From contig CBDUNM010000060.1 of assembly GCA_965368585.1 (NCBI GenBank), forward strand, positions 1-25,150: a stretch of 25,150 bases of DNA, written 5' to 3'. The notes below the pieces were generated by a model. It searched no databases and had not been told where the DNA came from. It saw only the letters and a list, made by a program, of their open reading frames with translations. Positions within the stretch are counted from its first letter, which is position 1; the number at the start of each line of letters is the position of its first letter. This document shows, in pieces, positions 1-8,569 of this stretch. This stretch comes from JARRQB01 sp965368585 (GTDB taxonomy: Bacteria > Pseudomonadota > Gammaproteobacteria > Chromatiales > Chromatiaceae). The position numbers were made by a program, and so were the translations under genes.

Positions 1-2
1 GA

Positions 3-674
3 TTTGAGAACTTTCGATATATTTCCCTCGGGAAATTATCTGACAAGTACCCAATGAGGACGGAACGGATCGCTTACTGTCGAAATGCCTACGTCCGAGA
101 ATTGAATGAAAACCCGGAGTACAAGGCGGTTGATATTGTCATCGTCGCCGACCTGGACGGCATGAACGATCGGATTTCCGCCGGCGCCATTGCAACCTGC
201 TTTTCCAGAAATGACTGGGATGTCTGTACGGCAAATCAACAGGGTCCCTATTATGACATATGGGCACTTCGTCATGAGATATGGTGCCCGAATGATTGCT
301 GGAAGCAAGCCGTATTCTTAAAACGATTTGGATTGAGCGTAAAGGATGCAAAATACGCAGGGGTTTACGCCAAGAAAATAAAGATACCCGAGGATGAAGA
401 GTGGATTGAAGTGGATTCCGCCTTCGGCGGTATGGCGATTTACCGAAAACACGTTCTGGAGGATGCGCAATATATCGGTGTTGGTAGCGATGGGGAAAAG
501 GTATGTGAGCATGTGCCGTTGCATGCACAATTGAGGGCCAGAGGATATCGCGTATTTCTCAATCCTGCATTGATCAACACCGGGGATACCTATCGGGGTG
601 ATTCGAGCGGCATTTCACTCAAACGAGTACTTGCTTTGGCCAGAAGGGCTGTCATCCAGTACTGGAAACGCTAA
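3..674 (+). CDS. Glycosyltransferase-like protein, 5' end outside the window
   Basis: The frame is open from the first bases of the window, and an ATG at 54 lies inside an already coding-like stretch (residues before it read FENFRYISLGKLSDKYP), so the true start is probably upstream. The visible 223 codons contain a TERIAYCRN stretch followed by VDIVIVADLDG, the pattern of a nucleotide-sugar glycosyltransferase with a DxD-like metal site. A conserved-looking DSAFGGMAIY segment lies near the middle, and CEHVPLH further on resembles the acceptor-side part of GT-A enzymes. It is convergent with the minus-strand glycan genes that follow. The likely role is sugar transfer in surface glycan synthesis; donor and acceptor cannot be read from the sequence. 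The family call rests on motif resemblance only. Confidence 0.7.
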   Translation, partial: FENFRYISLGKLSDKYPMRTERIAYCRNAYVRELNENPEYKAVDIVIVADLDGMNDRISAGAIATCFSRNDWDVCTANQQGPYYDIWALRHEIWCPNDCWKQAVFLKRFGLSVKDAKYAGVYAKKIKIPEDEEWIEVDSAFGGMAIYRKHVLEDAQYIGVGSDGEKVCEHVPLHAQLRARGYRVFLNPALINTGDTYRGDSSGISLKRVLALARRAVIQYWKR

Positions 675-755
675 TCTGCATGTTGCACAAGTTTGACGAA
701 GGAGGCTGTGACGGCGATCAGTCTATTCGCTCTGCGTGCTACTACAGACGTTGCT
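675..755. other. Short intergenic stretch, nothing recognised
   Basis: Spacer between the end of the plus-strand glycosyltransferase and the methyltransferase remnant. A GGAGG-like string is followed by a GTG that opens only about 23 codons. I see no convincing gene, terminator or repeat. Confidence 0.4.
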
Positions 756-1085
756 TCATTTTCCGGTGATCGGTGGTAGTAAGGCGCTCTTTCCTTTGCG
801 CCGGCCGCGCAGTACAGTCGCATACAGTTTGCGCAGCCGGCTGTTGAAAAACAATGCGCGCCGGAAGCCTGAGATTGTGATGTCGGTGATCAGGTGTATT
901 CCCGAATTCAGCATATAGTATATGCATCCCAACTTCTTCGCCGTCAACGCTAAGATGCGCGATTGATAAAAGGCAACGTGCTGTCCCGCATCAAGGACGC
1001 AGTAACACCACTTTGGCGGCGGTATCGCGCCAGAGAATGTCTGGGTGAAAAGATCAGCGTCCTGCAACCGTAGATCTAATGGCGC
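756..1085 (-). pseudogene. 3' remnant of a SAM-dependent sugar-type methyltransferase
   Basis: The minus frame is open from just after a TAA at 1088-1086 to a TGA at 756-758, about 109 codons. It begins PLDLRLQDADLFTQTF and continues with IPPPKWCYCVLDAGQHVAFY and ILALTAKKLG. This matches the C-terminal part of class I methyltransferases that carry a 'WWYYxxETGQHxSFYS...LAxxxG' segment and are frequent in O-antigen and glycan loci. The N-terminal SAM-binding half (GxGxG motif) is absent, and upstream frames in 1086-1256 hold stops, so the gene is truncated and probably dead. A TTG at 1067 could start a short peptide, but I see no ribosome binding site. It lies downstream of, and in the same direction as, the SpsF-like gene. 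Confidence 0.55.
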
Positions 1086-1256
1086 TTACTTTATAACGGC
1101 CGTCATCGATCAGTTGGCCCGCCGAGACGGACCATTTCTTCCGGAAATCGCCGTATATACTTTCTTGCTACGGCAGTCCCTGCTGCGCAATTATTGAGAG
1201 AATCACTGATGCTGCGGATTCCGCTAACCGGGAAAACAACCAAACCTTTGGCGGCA
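1086..1256. other. Degenerate spacer between the SpsF-like gene and the methyltransferase remnant
   Basis: No open frame of useful length is present. Short coding-like pieces occur in shifted minus frames (for example KKWSVSAGQLIDDGRY), consistent with decay of the 5' part of the methyltransferase, but they are too short to assign. Confidence 0.3.
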
Positions 1257-2015
1257 CTATCCCGGCGGTCCCATCAAGTTTACGAGCTTCGGATCGCCCG
1301 CCAGAGTGTCGACTACGTTCTGCAACGGGAACACTGATCCACCCCGACCACACCGGGCAAACAATTCCGCAATCAAATCGAAATTGTTTTGATAGTTAAC
1401 CGCAAAGGTCCACTCCGGGTGGTTCAAGTGTTGCCACAGCCCGCTAGCTTCAAGATACCCAATCTTGAACACCTCCGGATGGTCCGCTATGTAACTGGTC
1501 GCGTGCTCCCGGTAATGTGGTGTATCCGCCCGCGCCTCGCAACGGCGCAAGGCGTCAATCGACATGACTTCCGCACGAATACCGATTGCGAAACGCCTTA
1601 AGTTGGTGGGCGCATGCGGGAACTCGGCCGTGACATTAACCGCATAGTCGAAGTCGCCGGTCTCGAAGTACTGGATAACGGCATCCACCAACTCAGAACT
1701 TAGAAGAGGATTGTCACCCAGTAATTGCAGTACCGTATCCGCATCGTATGCCTTGGCCGCGCCGGTTATGCGACCAAGCACATCGTCTGGCGACCCGCGA
1801 TGGCAGCCGATACCCATTGCTGCGGAGAACTCGACCAGCGGTTCGTCTTCCTCGCGCTCCGTGGTTGCCAGCACGACTTGATCGATTCGGTCCGAACGTC
1901 TGATTCGCTCAATCATGCGACCGAGCATCGGCACCTCATCGATCGGCATCAGCGCTTTACCCGGCAATCGACTCGATCCCATCCGGGCCGCTATCAATGC
2001 AACAATTCTAGACAC
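1257..2015 (-). CDS. SpsF/CMP-KDO synthetase-like nucleotidyltransferase
   Basis: 252 residues, the usual length of the SpsF (spore coat polysaccharide biosynthesis protein F) / acylneuraminate cytidylyltransferase-like family. The N-terminus carries the nucleotide-binding signature AARMGSSRLPGK at residues 9-20. IDQVVLATTERE and LLGDNPLL (with the metal-binding Asp) follow, as in CMP-sugar synthetases. The family activates acidic sugars or related compounds as CMP derivatives for glycan assembly. The start is GTG at 2015, preceded by AAGGAT at a spacing of about 5, which supports it. The upstream gene ends 25 bp away, so the two are probably co-transcribed. No sialic or legionaminic acid pathway genes are visible, so the substrate is unknown. 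Confidence 0.85.
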   Translation of the reverse strand: MSRIVALIAARMGSSRLPGKALMPIDEVPMLGRMIERIRRSDRIDQVVLATTEREEDEPLVEFSAAMGIGCHRGSPDDVLGRITGAAKAYDADTVLQLLGDNPLLSSELVDAVIQYFETGDFDYAVNVTAEFPHAPTNLRRFAIGIRAEVMSIDALRRCEARADTPHYREHATSYIADHPEVFKIGYLEASGLWQHLNHPEWTFAVNYQNNFDLIAELFARCGRGGSVFPLQNVVDTLAGDPKLVNLMGPPG

Positions 2016-2040
2016 AATTAATCCTTATATTTGGGCGCTT

Positions 2041-3672
2041 CTAAGCGTGTCTATGCAAATCATTTCTCGAAAAACCCGCATCTAGTCCATCCAGCTTGAG
2101 CAATGTTTTGCACATACTCCGTTGATCCAGCAGGCTTCCGTTCCGCAACTCACTCCTGAATGCAATACGCATTGGGTTCAACTGTCCCATGATACCAACG
2201 GGGCAGAACGACTCCTGGTTCATATAGTAGTGGTACTTGAGGACATTCCGCACGATCGCATCCTGATTGTCCTGGAAATGTTTGATTGCTGCTTGCGGAT
2301 GGTTTAGCGCGGTATAGTATTCTGGCAGCGATCTGACCCGATGCACGGTGCGTTCGGAAAAACGGCCCGAGGCAGCGGCGACGACAGGGACACCCAACAG
2401 CTGCGCCTCTGCGCCGAACGTGCTCGTATAGATCAACGCAATATCCACCGTTGAGCGCAACAGGTCGTAAGAATTGACCGGTTCGTCCGAATGGATAAGC
2501 GTAACATTTTTATAGCTTTCTATTTCCGGCAACGCATTCCGTATGATCTCGTGTGACGGCAAGGAGCCCCGCATTCGCGTGGACTCTGAGGGGTGGTAAC
2601 GGATGATGAGGCGATATTTCCTGTTTGCGCCGATTACCCGCACCGTATCAACGACCCAATCGATTACGTTGTCGTACAAGCCGAAGTTCTGTTTGCCGAC
2701 AGCATCCCACACCACATTCGGGAACAGCCCGAAGGTGACTTCGTAGTCATCGGACTGGTACTTATTCAAGCCGGATTCCGGTGCCGAGGTTATATTCTTG
2801 AAATACTCCTTGGTATCGGATATTCGATGCGAAAATCGCGCGTCAACATAATCCTGAGCTATTTGCCGTGCCGAATCATTAAAATCGGCATCATCCATAA
2901 AGCGTTCCAGTTCGTCCCTGTCGAACGACATACCCGCCTCATCACGAATTAACAGTCCGCCCAATCGATACGGATGCCGAGAATACACTCTTGTCGGGAT
3001 ACCATTCTGACGCACATAGGCATAAGCGGGGCCCCATGTCGAATAGATCCCATGCGACGTCGCAAACACATCGGGCTTGAGTTGTTCGACCACGTAACGA
3101 CCGATCGCCCTGGAGACCTTGGCGTTCTCCAGCGACAGTCGATAGTAAGCGTCTTGACGCGAATCGCTCAGGTCAAGCACTCCCGCCTCGAAGTATCGAA
3201 TCGTCGAAGCCCTGGCAAAGTCGACATCCTCATCGGTCAACGCCTCATTCACGCATCCGGGGACGATAGTCGAATACCAAAGCAAATGCATTTTCGGCAG
3301 CGCGAATACCTGCCAAAGGCGCTCCAACTCATGCATTAAATAAGACCTCAGATACCCGGATCGCATCACAGTCAAGCGCCGGCTCTTTAAGCGGCGCAGC
3401 TGCACCGTATCCCAGTGCTGCAACACACCATCGTCCAGCAAAACGTAAACACAACCCCCGTTTTTCGCGAGAATACGAGCGAGAAAAAAGTCCGACATCA
3501 AGTGGAAATTACGTCGATCTGAGCGCGTGGTATTAAAGACATAGGTTTTCGACGTAGGCGGCGTACCCGTGGTGTCAATTTCGTCCAACCATTTCCGCAG
3601 CGACCGGTCATAGATTCGATCACGGATAGGACTCAAGGCGATACTTAAACGGGTACGGAGTTTCAGTCGCAT
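2041..3672 (-). CDS. Capsule-synthesis / CDP-glycerol-transferase-like GT-B protein
   Basis: About 543 residues from the ATG at 3672. The C-terminal third has a GT-B donor-site pattern: LIIRYHPSES, VTLIHSDEPVNSYDLL, ALIYTSTFGAEA and LLGVPVVAAA. This layout is seen in capsule polysaccharide synthesis proteins and CDP-glycerol glycerophosphotransferases, where HP and the S/T-S-T-xxxE segment bind the donor. The N-terminal half (NFHLMSDFFLARILAKNGG) fits the acceptor domain. The frame stays open up to a GTG at 3807 and an ATG at 3780, but the extra residues are arginine-rich and look non-coding, so I prefer 3672 although it lacks a clear Shine-Dalgarno. It lies between the GT10 gene and the SpsF-like gene on the same strand. 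Exact substrate unknown. Confidence 0.7.
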   Translation of the reverse strand: MRLKLRTRLSIALSPIRDRIYDRSLRKWLDEIDTTGTPPTSKTYVFNTTRSDRRNFHLMSDFFLARILAKNGGCVYVLLDDGVLQHWDTVQLRRLKSRRLTVMRSGYLRSYLMHELERLWQVFALPKMHLLWYSTIVPGCVNEALTDEDVDFARASTIRYFEAGVLDLSDSRQDAYYRLSLENAKVSRAIGRYVVEQLKPDVFATSHGIYSTWGPAYAYVRQNGIPTRVYSRHPYRLGGLLIRDEAGMSFDRDELERFMDDADFNDSARQIAQDYVDARFSHRISDTKEYFKNITSAPESGLNKYQSDDYEVTFGLFPNVVWDAVGKQNFGLYDNVIDWVVDTVRVIGANRKYRLIIRYHPSESTRMRGSLPSHEIIRNALPEIESYKNVTLIHSDEPVNSYDLLRSTVDIALIYTSTFGAEAQLLGVPVVAAASGRFSERTVHRVRSLPEYYTALNHPQAAIKHFQDNQDAIVRNVLKYHYYMNQESFCPVGIMGQLNPMRIAFRSELRNGSLLDQRSMCKTLLKLDGLDAGFSRNDLHRHA

Positions 3673-3895
3673 TCGTATTTCGCGGCACACGTTAGTCCGG
3701 CTACCAGTAAAGTTTGTCTTTCCACTGATTCGACGCCTCGCGCAGCGAAGTCTCCCTTCAGCCGTCCAGAGAACGCGCATCGATTCGCTGAAAAAACTGA
3801 CTCGCACCTCCTTTCCGGGCTATTGCTCCCCTGCGAGATATGACCCGCAAGGCACGATACGGATCGCGCTGATCGACGCGGTCGATCTCGACTGA

Positions 3896-4828
3896 TTAGC
3901 CCAGTTGAACGGCGCTTTGCAAAAACCGGATAAGCGGCTCGAGCTTCGGACGCTCGGTAAGCAAAGGCTCTGATCGCAACGCGTTCAGGAATGCCGCGTC
4001 ATTTTTCAATCGAAACAGTGTCTCACGTTGCTCCGAATCCGTCATCCCATAAAGGTTTACAACGGCATTGGGATTGAAATCGATCGCCAGATCCTCCGGT
4101 CTGCACCAGGCGATCGGCACACACCCGGCATAATACGCCTCTGGAATCTTCTCAGTAATGTATCCAGGCCCAATGGAATTCTCAGGACACAACGCATATG
4201 CATATTTTTTCGAGAGAACATATTTTCCGCCAGACCGCCGAGTGTCCTGGTTGAATACCTTGCCAAAACCGTCGCATCCGAGTACTTCCGAAACGACCGT
4301 ATAAAGGGCCCTTCGAGGCTCATTGAGGTGAGACGCGAACATGATCGCCCTTGGCTCTCTTTCTGCCTGGTCATTGCACTCGTTAAGAGGGGTCATAAGC
4401 CGCTCGATATCCAATCGGGTTCCATAACGATTGTGATGCGGTTGCGTCGGCAAATCCGGCCAAAGCAAGTGCAATTGCCAGTTCGGAAAGCGTAAATAGC
4501 GAGGATGCTCTACGCCCGGATCGAACCCGATCTGGTAGGGCGCAAGATTCCATCGCGGCGCGATATTTTCCGCCGTCACAAAGACTGTCGGCCGCTTCAG
4601 ACCGAGCAATTGAATCAGCGAGTTGCGCAATGACAACTTCGCCGTCTCGATACGAGACAGGTATGGCCATATGATCGTCAGCCTGGCGCGCTCTTCGGCC
4701 GATAGACAGGCCCGTAACACATGCTCAATAAGATTCGTTTCACAGCGAAAGTTCTTTCGATTTCGTGTGGATATACCGCGATAGTTTGCGCACGGTTCAG
4801 AAACAGGCGGTGTTAACACAGCGATCAC
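3896..4828 (-). CDS. GT10 alpha-1,3/4-fucosyltransferase-like protein
   Basis: The C-terminal half carries the hallmark of glycosyltransferase family 10. From about residue 216 it reads ENSIGPGYITEKIPEAYY followed by AGCVPIAW, the GDP-fucose-binding 'ENs..dYvTEKl..a...GcvPi' motif. Upstream are KYAYALCPEN and an earlier FVTAENIAP segment typical of the acceptor domain. The family moves fucose from GDP-fucose to GlcNAc or Glc, in bacteria often on lipopolysaccharide O-chains. The frame extends to an ATG at 4906, but those 26 residues look non-coding. I prefer the GTG at 4828, which overlaps the TGA of a small upstream frame as GTGA and gives about 310 residues. No C-terminal heptad repeats of the Helicobacter type are present. 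Confidence 0.8.
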   Translation of the reverse strand: MIAVLTPPVSEPCANYRGISTRNRKNFRCETNLIEHVLRACLSAEERARLTIIWPYLSRIETAKLSLRNSLIQLLGLKRPTVFVTAENIAPRWNLAPYQIGFDPGVEHPRYLRFPNWQLHLLWPDLPTQPHHNRYGTRLDIERLMTPLNECNDQAEREPRAIMFASHLNEPRRALYTVVSEVLGCDGFGKVFNQDTRRSGGKYVLSKKYAYALCPENSIGPGYITEKIPEAYYAGCVPIAWCRPEDLAIDFNPNAVVNLYGMTDSEQRETLFRLKNDAAFLNALRSEPLLTERPKLEPLIRFLQSAVQLG

Positions 4829-4986
4829 CCGGGCTGGAAATAATCTGAAACGAACGACACCAATGGTGCACCAACTTGCTCCTCCATTGCGTCCACATGA
4901 AGACATGCAAGTGACAGTATCGCGTCCACATTAGTCGATCCCAATAACTGTTTATCCGACAACTGAGCAATCCTGTTTCTACCCTG
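4825..4986 (-). CDS. Possible small or truncated ORF coupled to the fucosyltransferase
   Basis: An open minus frame of 53 codons ends with TGA at 4827-4825, overlapping the preferred GTG start of the GT10 gene by GTGA. Its residues (for example DAILSLACLHVDAMEEQ and PLVSFVSDYFQPG) look more protein-like than the fucosyltransferase frame over the same bases. There is no strong start; an ATG at 4887 would leave only 20 residues. It could be the 3' remnant of a lost gene, a leader peptide, or a frameshifted N-terminus. The function is not recognised and the call is tentative. Confidence 0.25.
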   Translation of the reverse strand, partial: QGRNRIAQLSDKQLLGSTNVDAILSLACLHVDAMEEQVGAPLVSFVSDYFQPG

Positions 4987-4997
4987 CTAACTAGTTA

Positions 4998-5131
4998 CCG
5001 TCCAGAAACATCGTAAGTTACTGCTCCAACAGGAGAAGGCTGGGATGAGGTGACACGAATTCAATGAATTGCGCTTCGTCCTACCCCCTCATTCCAACCC
5101 GCTCCCGGCGGGAGAGGGGGTTTCTGGACGG
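4998..5131. repeat. BIME/REP-like palindromic repeat pair
   Basis: A perfect 12-bp inverted repeat, CCGTCCAGAAAC at 4998-5009 and GTTTCTGGACGG at 5120-5131, encloses a second imperfect inverted pair (GGCTGGGATGAGG near 5038 against CCCCTCATTCCAACCC near 5086). Inside this is a short palindrome, CTCCCGGCGGGAG, at 5102-5114. Strings of the type 'CCCTCA..CCAACCC.CTCCCGG.GGGAGAGGG' are common dispersed extragenic repeats in proteobacteria. The element lies between the 3' end of the ABC exporter and the fucosyltransferase start, so it may act as a partial transcription terminator or mRNA stabiliser. Confidence 0.6.
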
Positions 5132-5147
5132 ACGCAAACTAGGAAAC

Positions 5148-6968
5148 CTAGGAAATAACATCGTCATAAGTTCCTGTCTGAACGATTCGCCCCGCGTCGA
5201 GGCGATAGATCGTGGTGCAATAGCGTAACGTCGTCACTCGGTGCGCAATGACGATCAATGTGACTTTTCCTCTCAAGCCCTTGATCGATTCGACAATTTC
5301 ATGCTCGGTTTCCGAATCCAGAGCGGCCGTCGCTTCGTCCATGACGAGTAAATCACGTCCGTGGTAAAGAGCGCGCGCCAGCGCGATACGTTGGCGTTGT
5401 CCGCCGGAAATACGAGCGCCACGTTCGCCGACTACCGTCTGTTCCTTTTTCGGCAACGCCGCAATCATGGCTTCCAATTGCGACCACTTGATCGCATCGC
5501 TTAGCCGCTCACGGTCGATCTGCTCATGCGGAATACCCATTGCGATGTTGGCCGATATCGTGTCGTCCAATAAAAACACCGACTGCGGGATGTATGCAAT
5601 ATTGTTCATCCATGCACGCAGATTGTTGACGATCGGTTGGCCGTCGACCGAAACAAAACCTTGCTGAGGATGTAAAAGCCCCAAGAGAACATCCGCCAAG
5701 GTGGTCTTGCCTGACCCTGATGCGCCGATCAATCCGACTGATTCGCCTTTTTTGATGCGAATACTCACGCCCGATAACGCGGCAACGCTCTTTCTCGGGT
5801 ATGTATAGCTCACCTCTACGGCGCAAAGTTGATCGCGAAAGGGCATTGCTTCAAGGCGTTTGATTTTCGAAGAACCGTCAGATGCTATTTTCGGCGCTGA
5901 TCTTGAACTGAGCGTTGCTTCTTCTAGGTCGTGCACCAAGTCCCGCAACGCGGGTCTCCCGAACCGAAGATGATTGCTCGAAGTAAGCAGAGTGCTGACA
6001 GACGACATCGAGCGAATCGCCGCAAAGGCAAAGATCCCGACAAGACTGATCAACTCTGGTGAAGGACCGCCGTATACGACCAGCCCCAGCAATAGCAAGA
6101 CGACAACAAAGCTGATTACCGATGCCTCGATCAAATACTTGGGTATGACGGACAGGGACTGCGCATAGGTTGTGGCTCGTGCGTACAGATCCGAAAACCG
6201 CTCGAGTTCGCCGAGAAAAAAGGCTTCGGCGCCGGCAACCCGAATTTCCTTGAACCCATCGACCGCCTGACCGATCACTTTAACGGTGGATCTACTAGCG
6301 TTCAGTGTTTCCCCGCCCGATTGCTGAATACGTATTTTGACGATAACATCATAAACAACCGCTAAAACCAAGAATAATAAGCCTAAGGATACGGTAACAA
6401 TAGCATTCTGTAACAAAAGAAAAACAAACAAAGACGTAAAGAAAACAAGCTCGGATATCGCTCTAAGCCCAGGTATCATTATTCGATTTGTGAATACCAT
6501 TGCATGCTGGTTGACGGTCGTCAGCAAACTTGACGAATTCTTCTGCAGTGCGTTTTCGAGTGGAAGCGCCAGATAAGAACTGAACAATCGGAGCTTGATA
6601 TGCTTCTGGTGCTCAAGCGAGAACTTCACGATTGCGCGATTTACGTAAAAACCCGAAATCGATTTTGCGATAAACAATACAACGATCAGTGCACCAATAA
6701 CACTGATCACCTGGAAATAGTTTTGAGGCTCAATCGACCGGCCGATTCCGCTGAAGCCAGGAATCAGGTCTAGGTGCTCTGGATTCGCCGCAAGCGCCAC
6801 AAACGGCCCGATAAGAGAAAGACCGACCAGATCCAGCAACGAAAGAAATACGAAACCGCCGACCAGAGGTAACAACTTTTTCCTTGTCAAGGGACCTAGC
6901 ACATAGAGAAATTCCGCCGCATACCGTTTATAGGGTAGAAATCTGGCATGGATACTTTCAAACACCAT
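5148..6968 (-). CDS. ABC exporter, fused permease-ATPase (PglK/HepA/MsbA type)
   Basis: 606 residues, the normal length of a half-transporter with one membrane and one ATPase domain. The N-terminal half has about six hydrophobic segments, starting near LLPLVGGFVFLSLLDLVGL and including VISFVVVLLLLGLVVYGG. The ATPase domain has Walker A GASGSGKTT from residue 415, signature ISGGQRQRIALARA near 518, Walker B LLVMDEATAALD near 540 and the H-loop IAHRVTT near 573, so all catalytic elements are present. The family flips lipid-linked oligosaccharides or lipid A across the inner membrane as a homodimer, and its place among glycosyltransferases points to a lipid-linked glycan. It starts 5 bp after the end of the upstream GT4 gene, so they form one operon. 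Confidence 0.9.
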   Translation of the reverse strand: MVFESIHARFLPYKRYAAEFLYVLGPLTRKKLLPLVGGFVFLSLLDLVGLSLIGPFVALAANPEHLDLIPGFSGIGRSIEPQNYFQVISVIGALIVVLFIAKSISGFYVNRAIVKFSLEHQKHIKLRLFSSYLALPLENALQKNSSSLLTTVNQHAMVFTNRIMIPGLRAISELVFFTSLFVFLLLQNAIVTVSLGLLFLVLAVVYDVIVKIRIQQSGGETLNASRSTVKVIGQAVDGFKEIRVAGAEAFFLGELERFSDLYARATTYAQSLSVIPKYLIEASVISFVVVLLLLGLVVYGGPSPELISLVGIFAFAAIRSMSSVSTLLTSSNHLRFGRPALRDLVHDLEEATLSSRSAPKIASDGSSKIKRLEAMPFRDQLCAVEVSYTYPRKSVAALSGVSIRIKKGESVGLIGASGSGKTTLADVLLGLLHPQQGFVSVDGQPIVNNLRAWMNNIAYIPQSVFLLDDTISANIAMGIPHEQIDRERLSDAIKWSQLEAMIAALPKKEQTVVGERGARISGGQRQRIALARALYHGRDLLVMDEATAALDSETEHEIVESIKGLRGKVTLIVIAHRVTTLRYCTTIYRLDAGRIVQTGTYDDVIS

Positions 6969-6973
6969 ACACC

Positions 6974-8035
6974 TCAGTTTTCCGCCCTGATTCTATTGAT
7001 AAAGGTAAGAGTCTGCTCCGCTATGGCGTACCAATTCCATTGTTCTACCTTGGTGCGGTTGTGGTCGCCCATAGCTCTAAAATCGACGCTGTTGGTGGCG
7101 GCCGTTCCCAATGAGTCTTCTAGCGCGGCATCCGCTGTCGGCTCAAAAAGAATCGCTCCTTTTTCATCGAGCGTTTCTGCCATACACCCCAGTCTTGGGG
7201 CAATCAGCGCTTTCGCAAACGACATACCGAGGATTGCAGCTCCAGATGTCACGATATGACGATATGGCAGCACATAGTAGTCAGCTGCCGCGAAGTATTT
7301 TGGAAGATCTTTCTCGTCGATGTAACCAAAATGGCTACGAATGTCTTTTTCGCCGCGCACTTGCGCCATAAAATCGTTACGCAATTCGCTCGTCTCAGGT
7401 TCCCCGGCGATAATCAAAGTCGCTTTGTGATTTGCAGCGATCTTCTTGAATCCAGTAATCAGCTCACTTAACCCTTTATAAGGACGTATGAATCCTAGAA
7501 ACAGAAACACGGTATGATCGACCGGGATGGACAAAGCCTGGCGCGCAAACTGACGATTTGGCGGTGGGTCGTAACAATCTACATAATTGCCGTGTGGTAC
7601 GACCTCGACCGCAGATGGATCAATACCAGGATAGGTGTTCAACAACTCTTCTTTCGCCCAACCGCAGTGAACGATGAAGCCGTCCGCCAAACGCACGACC
7701 ATTCTGTTGACTAATGCATCAAGTTTCGGGTACCTCACGTCATGCGCTCGTATATTGTGCACTGTCCACACAATCGTGCAGCCGAGCGAACGCGCCGCGG
7801 ACAAAGATAGAAAAAAACTCAAAAACCGAAAAATACGTGTAATCGCATATCCGCCCCGGTAGAACGGATGCAGCCAATGGAGATGTAGAACGTCGTAGGA
7901 AGACAGCAGCATGGGCAGCATGCGGTCTACTGCTCGTGTATCCACGCTCGCACCGTGTGCGGTCAATCCGGACGCCAAACGCCGCTGGTAAGGATTATTG
8001 GCAGCAAATGGCGCCAGGAGTATTTTTATAGTCAT
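6974..8035 (-). CDS. GT4 family glycosyltransferase
   Basis: About 353 residues from the ATG at 8035 (MTIKILLAPFAANNPYQ). The frame is open to 8350, but the extra N-terminal part lacks family features. HLHWLHPF and TVHNIRAHD are the N-terminal Rossmann markers. FLGFIRPYKGLSELI is the donor-domain 'G.i...KG...Li' segment, followed by AADYYVLPYRHIVTSGA, where GT4 enzymes bind the nucleotide sugar (the usual EG.G..ExxA is replaced by a TSGA..GM variant). Retaining sugar transfer at the cytoplasmic face is expected; donor unknown. No strong Shine-Dalgarno precedes the ATG. The ABC exporter follows after 5 bp. Confidence 0.85.
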   Translation of the reverse strand: MTIKILLAPFAANNPYQRRLASGLTAHGASVDTRAVDRMLPMLLSSYDVLHLHWLHPFYRGGYAITRIFRFLSFFLSLSAARSLGCTIVWTVHNIRAHDVRYPKLDALVNRMVVRLADGFIVHCGWAKEELLNTYPGIDPSAVEVVPHGNYVDCYDPPPNRQFARQALSIPVDHTVFLFLGFIRPYKGLSELITGFKKIAANHKATLIIAGEPETSELRNDFMAQVRGEKDIRSHFGYIDEKDLPKYFAAADYYVLPYRHIVTSGAAILGMSFAKALIAPRLGCMAETLDEKGAILFEPTADAALEDSLGTAATNSVDFRAMGDHNRTKVEQWNWYAIAEQTLTFINRIRAEN

Positions 8036-8569
8036 ATCGGTACCAACTCGCTTAGCCCGAGCTGAAAAACCGCCGATTATAAACGACCGCCGCCGCCAAT
8101 CGAAACCCGTCCAATGCGCGCCGCGCTCCTTCAGTACTGTCCAACTCGCCGATGTACAGTGACCGAGGTCCTCCGTTGCCGCGACTGGCTGCTCTTGCCA
8201 TCGCATAGGAAACCGTATCCTGCCATTGGATGGAGCCAATGTTTCCCACGACGGACTGCAAACACCGGGTGTAACCATTGCCACTACAGCATACCGCCAA
8301 TAATTGAAAATTTTTTCGTGAGGCCCAGGCATGGCGAGTTCGAGAAGCACCGTTTATTAGCCATACATGAGCTTCGCAGAAGGCGTTACAACACAGGTTT
8401 CGCCGAAATGGGCGATGTTTTTTGAGGCGCCCTACAGGCAACTGCCTGGTAGCGATTCAAAGGCTCATCGCCCGCTCGCGGAATTGGCCAAGGCACGCCC
8501 GGCTCACAATATACCGTATAATTTCAAAATTATTGTTGGCAACCTCGGGGGCACCCACAGGGCATCGCG
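8036..8569. other. Divergent intergenic region with a possible coding remnant
   Basis: 534 bp between the minus-strand GT4 gene and the plus-strand methyltransferase. A minus frame ending at 8052 is open to 8441. Its last 60 or so residues (for example SLYIGELDSTEGARRALDGF) look protein-like, but I recognise no family and see no clear start, so it may be a relic. A TATAAT at 8517-8522 on the plus strand could be the -10 of the methyltransferase promoter, though no good -35 sits 16-18 bp upstream. Nothing else is supported here. Confidence 0.35.

Noticed and set aside
8544..8557. Match CTCGGGGGCACC to the 3' end of tRNA-Arg, considered as an attachment-site duplicate
   Set aside because: Only 12 bases match, no integrase gene is present, and it lies in an unrelated promoter region; chance is likely.
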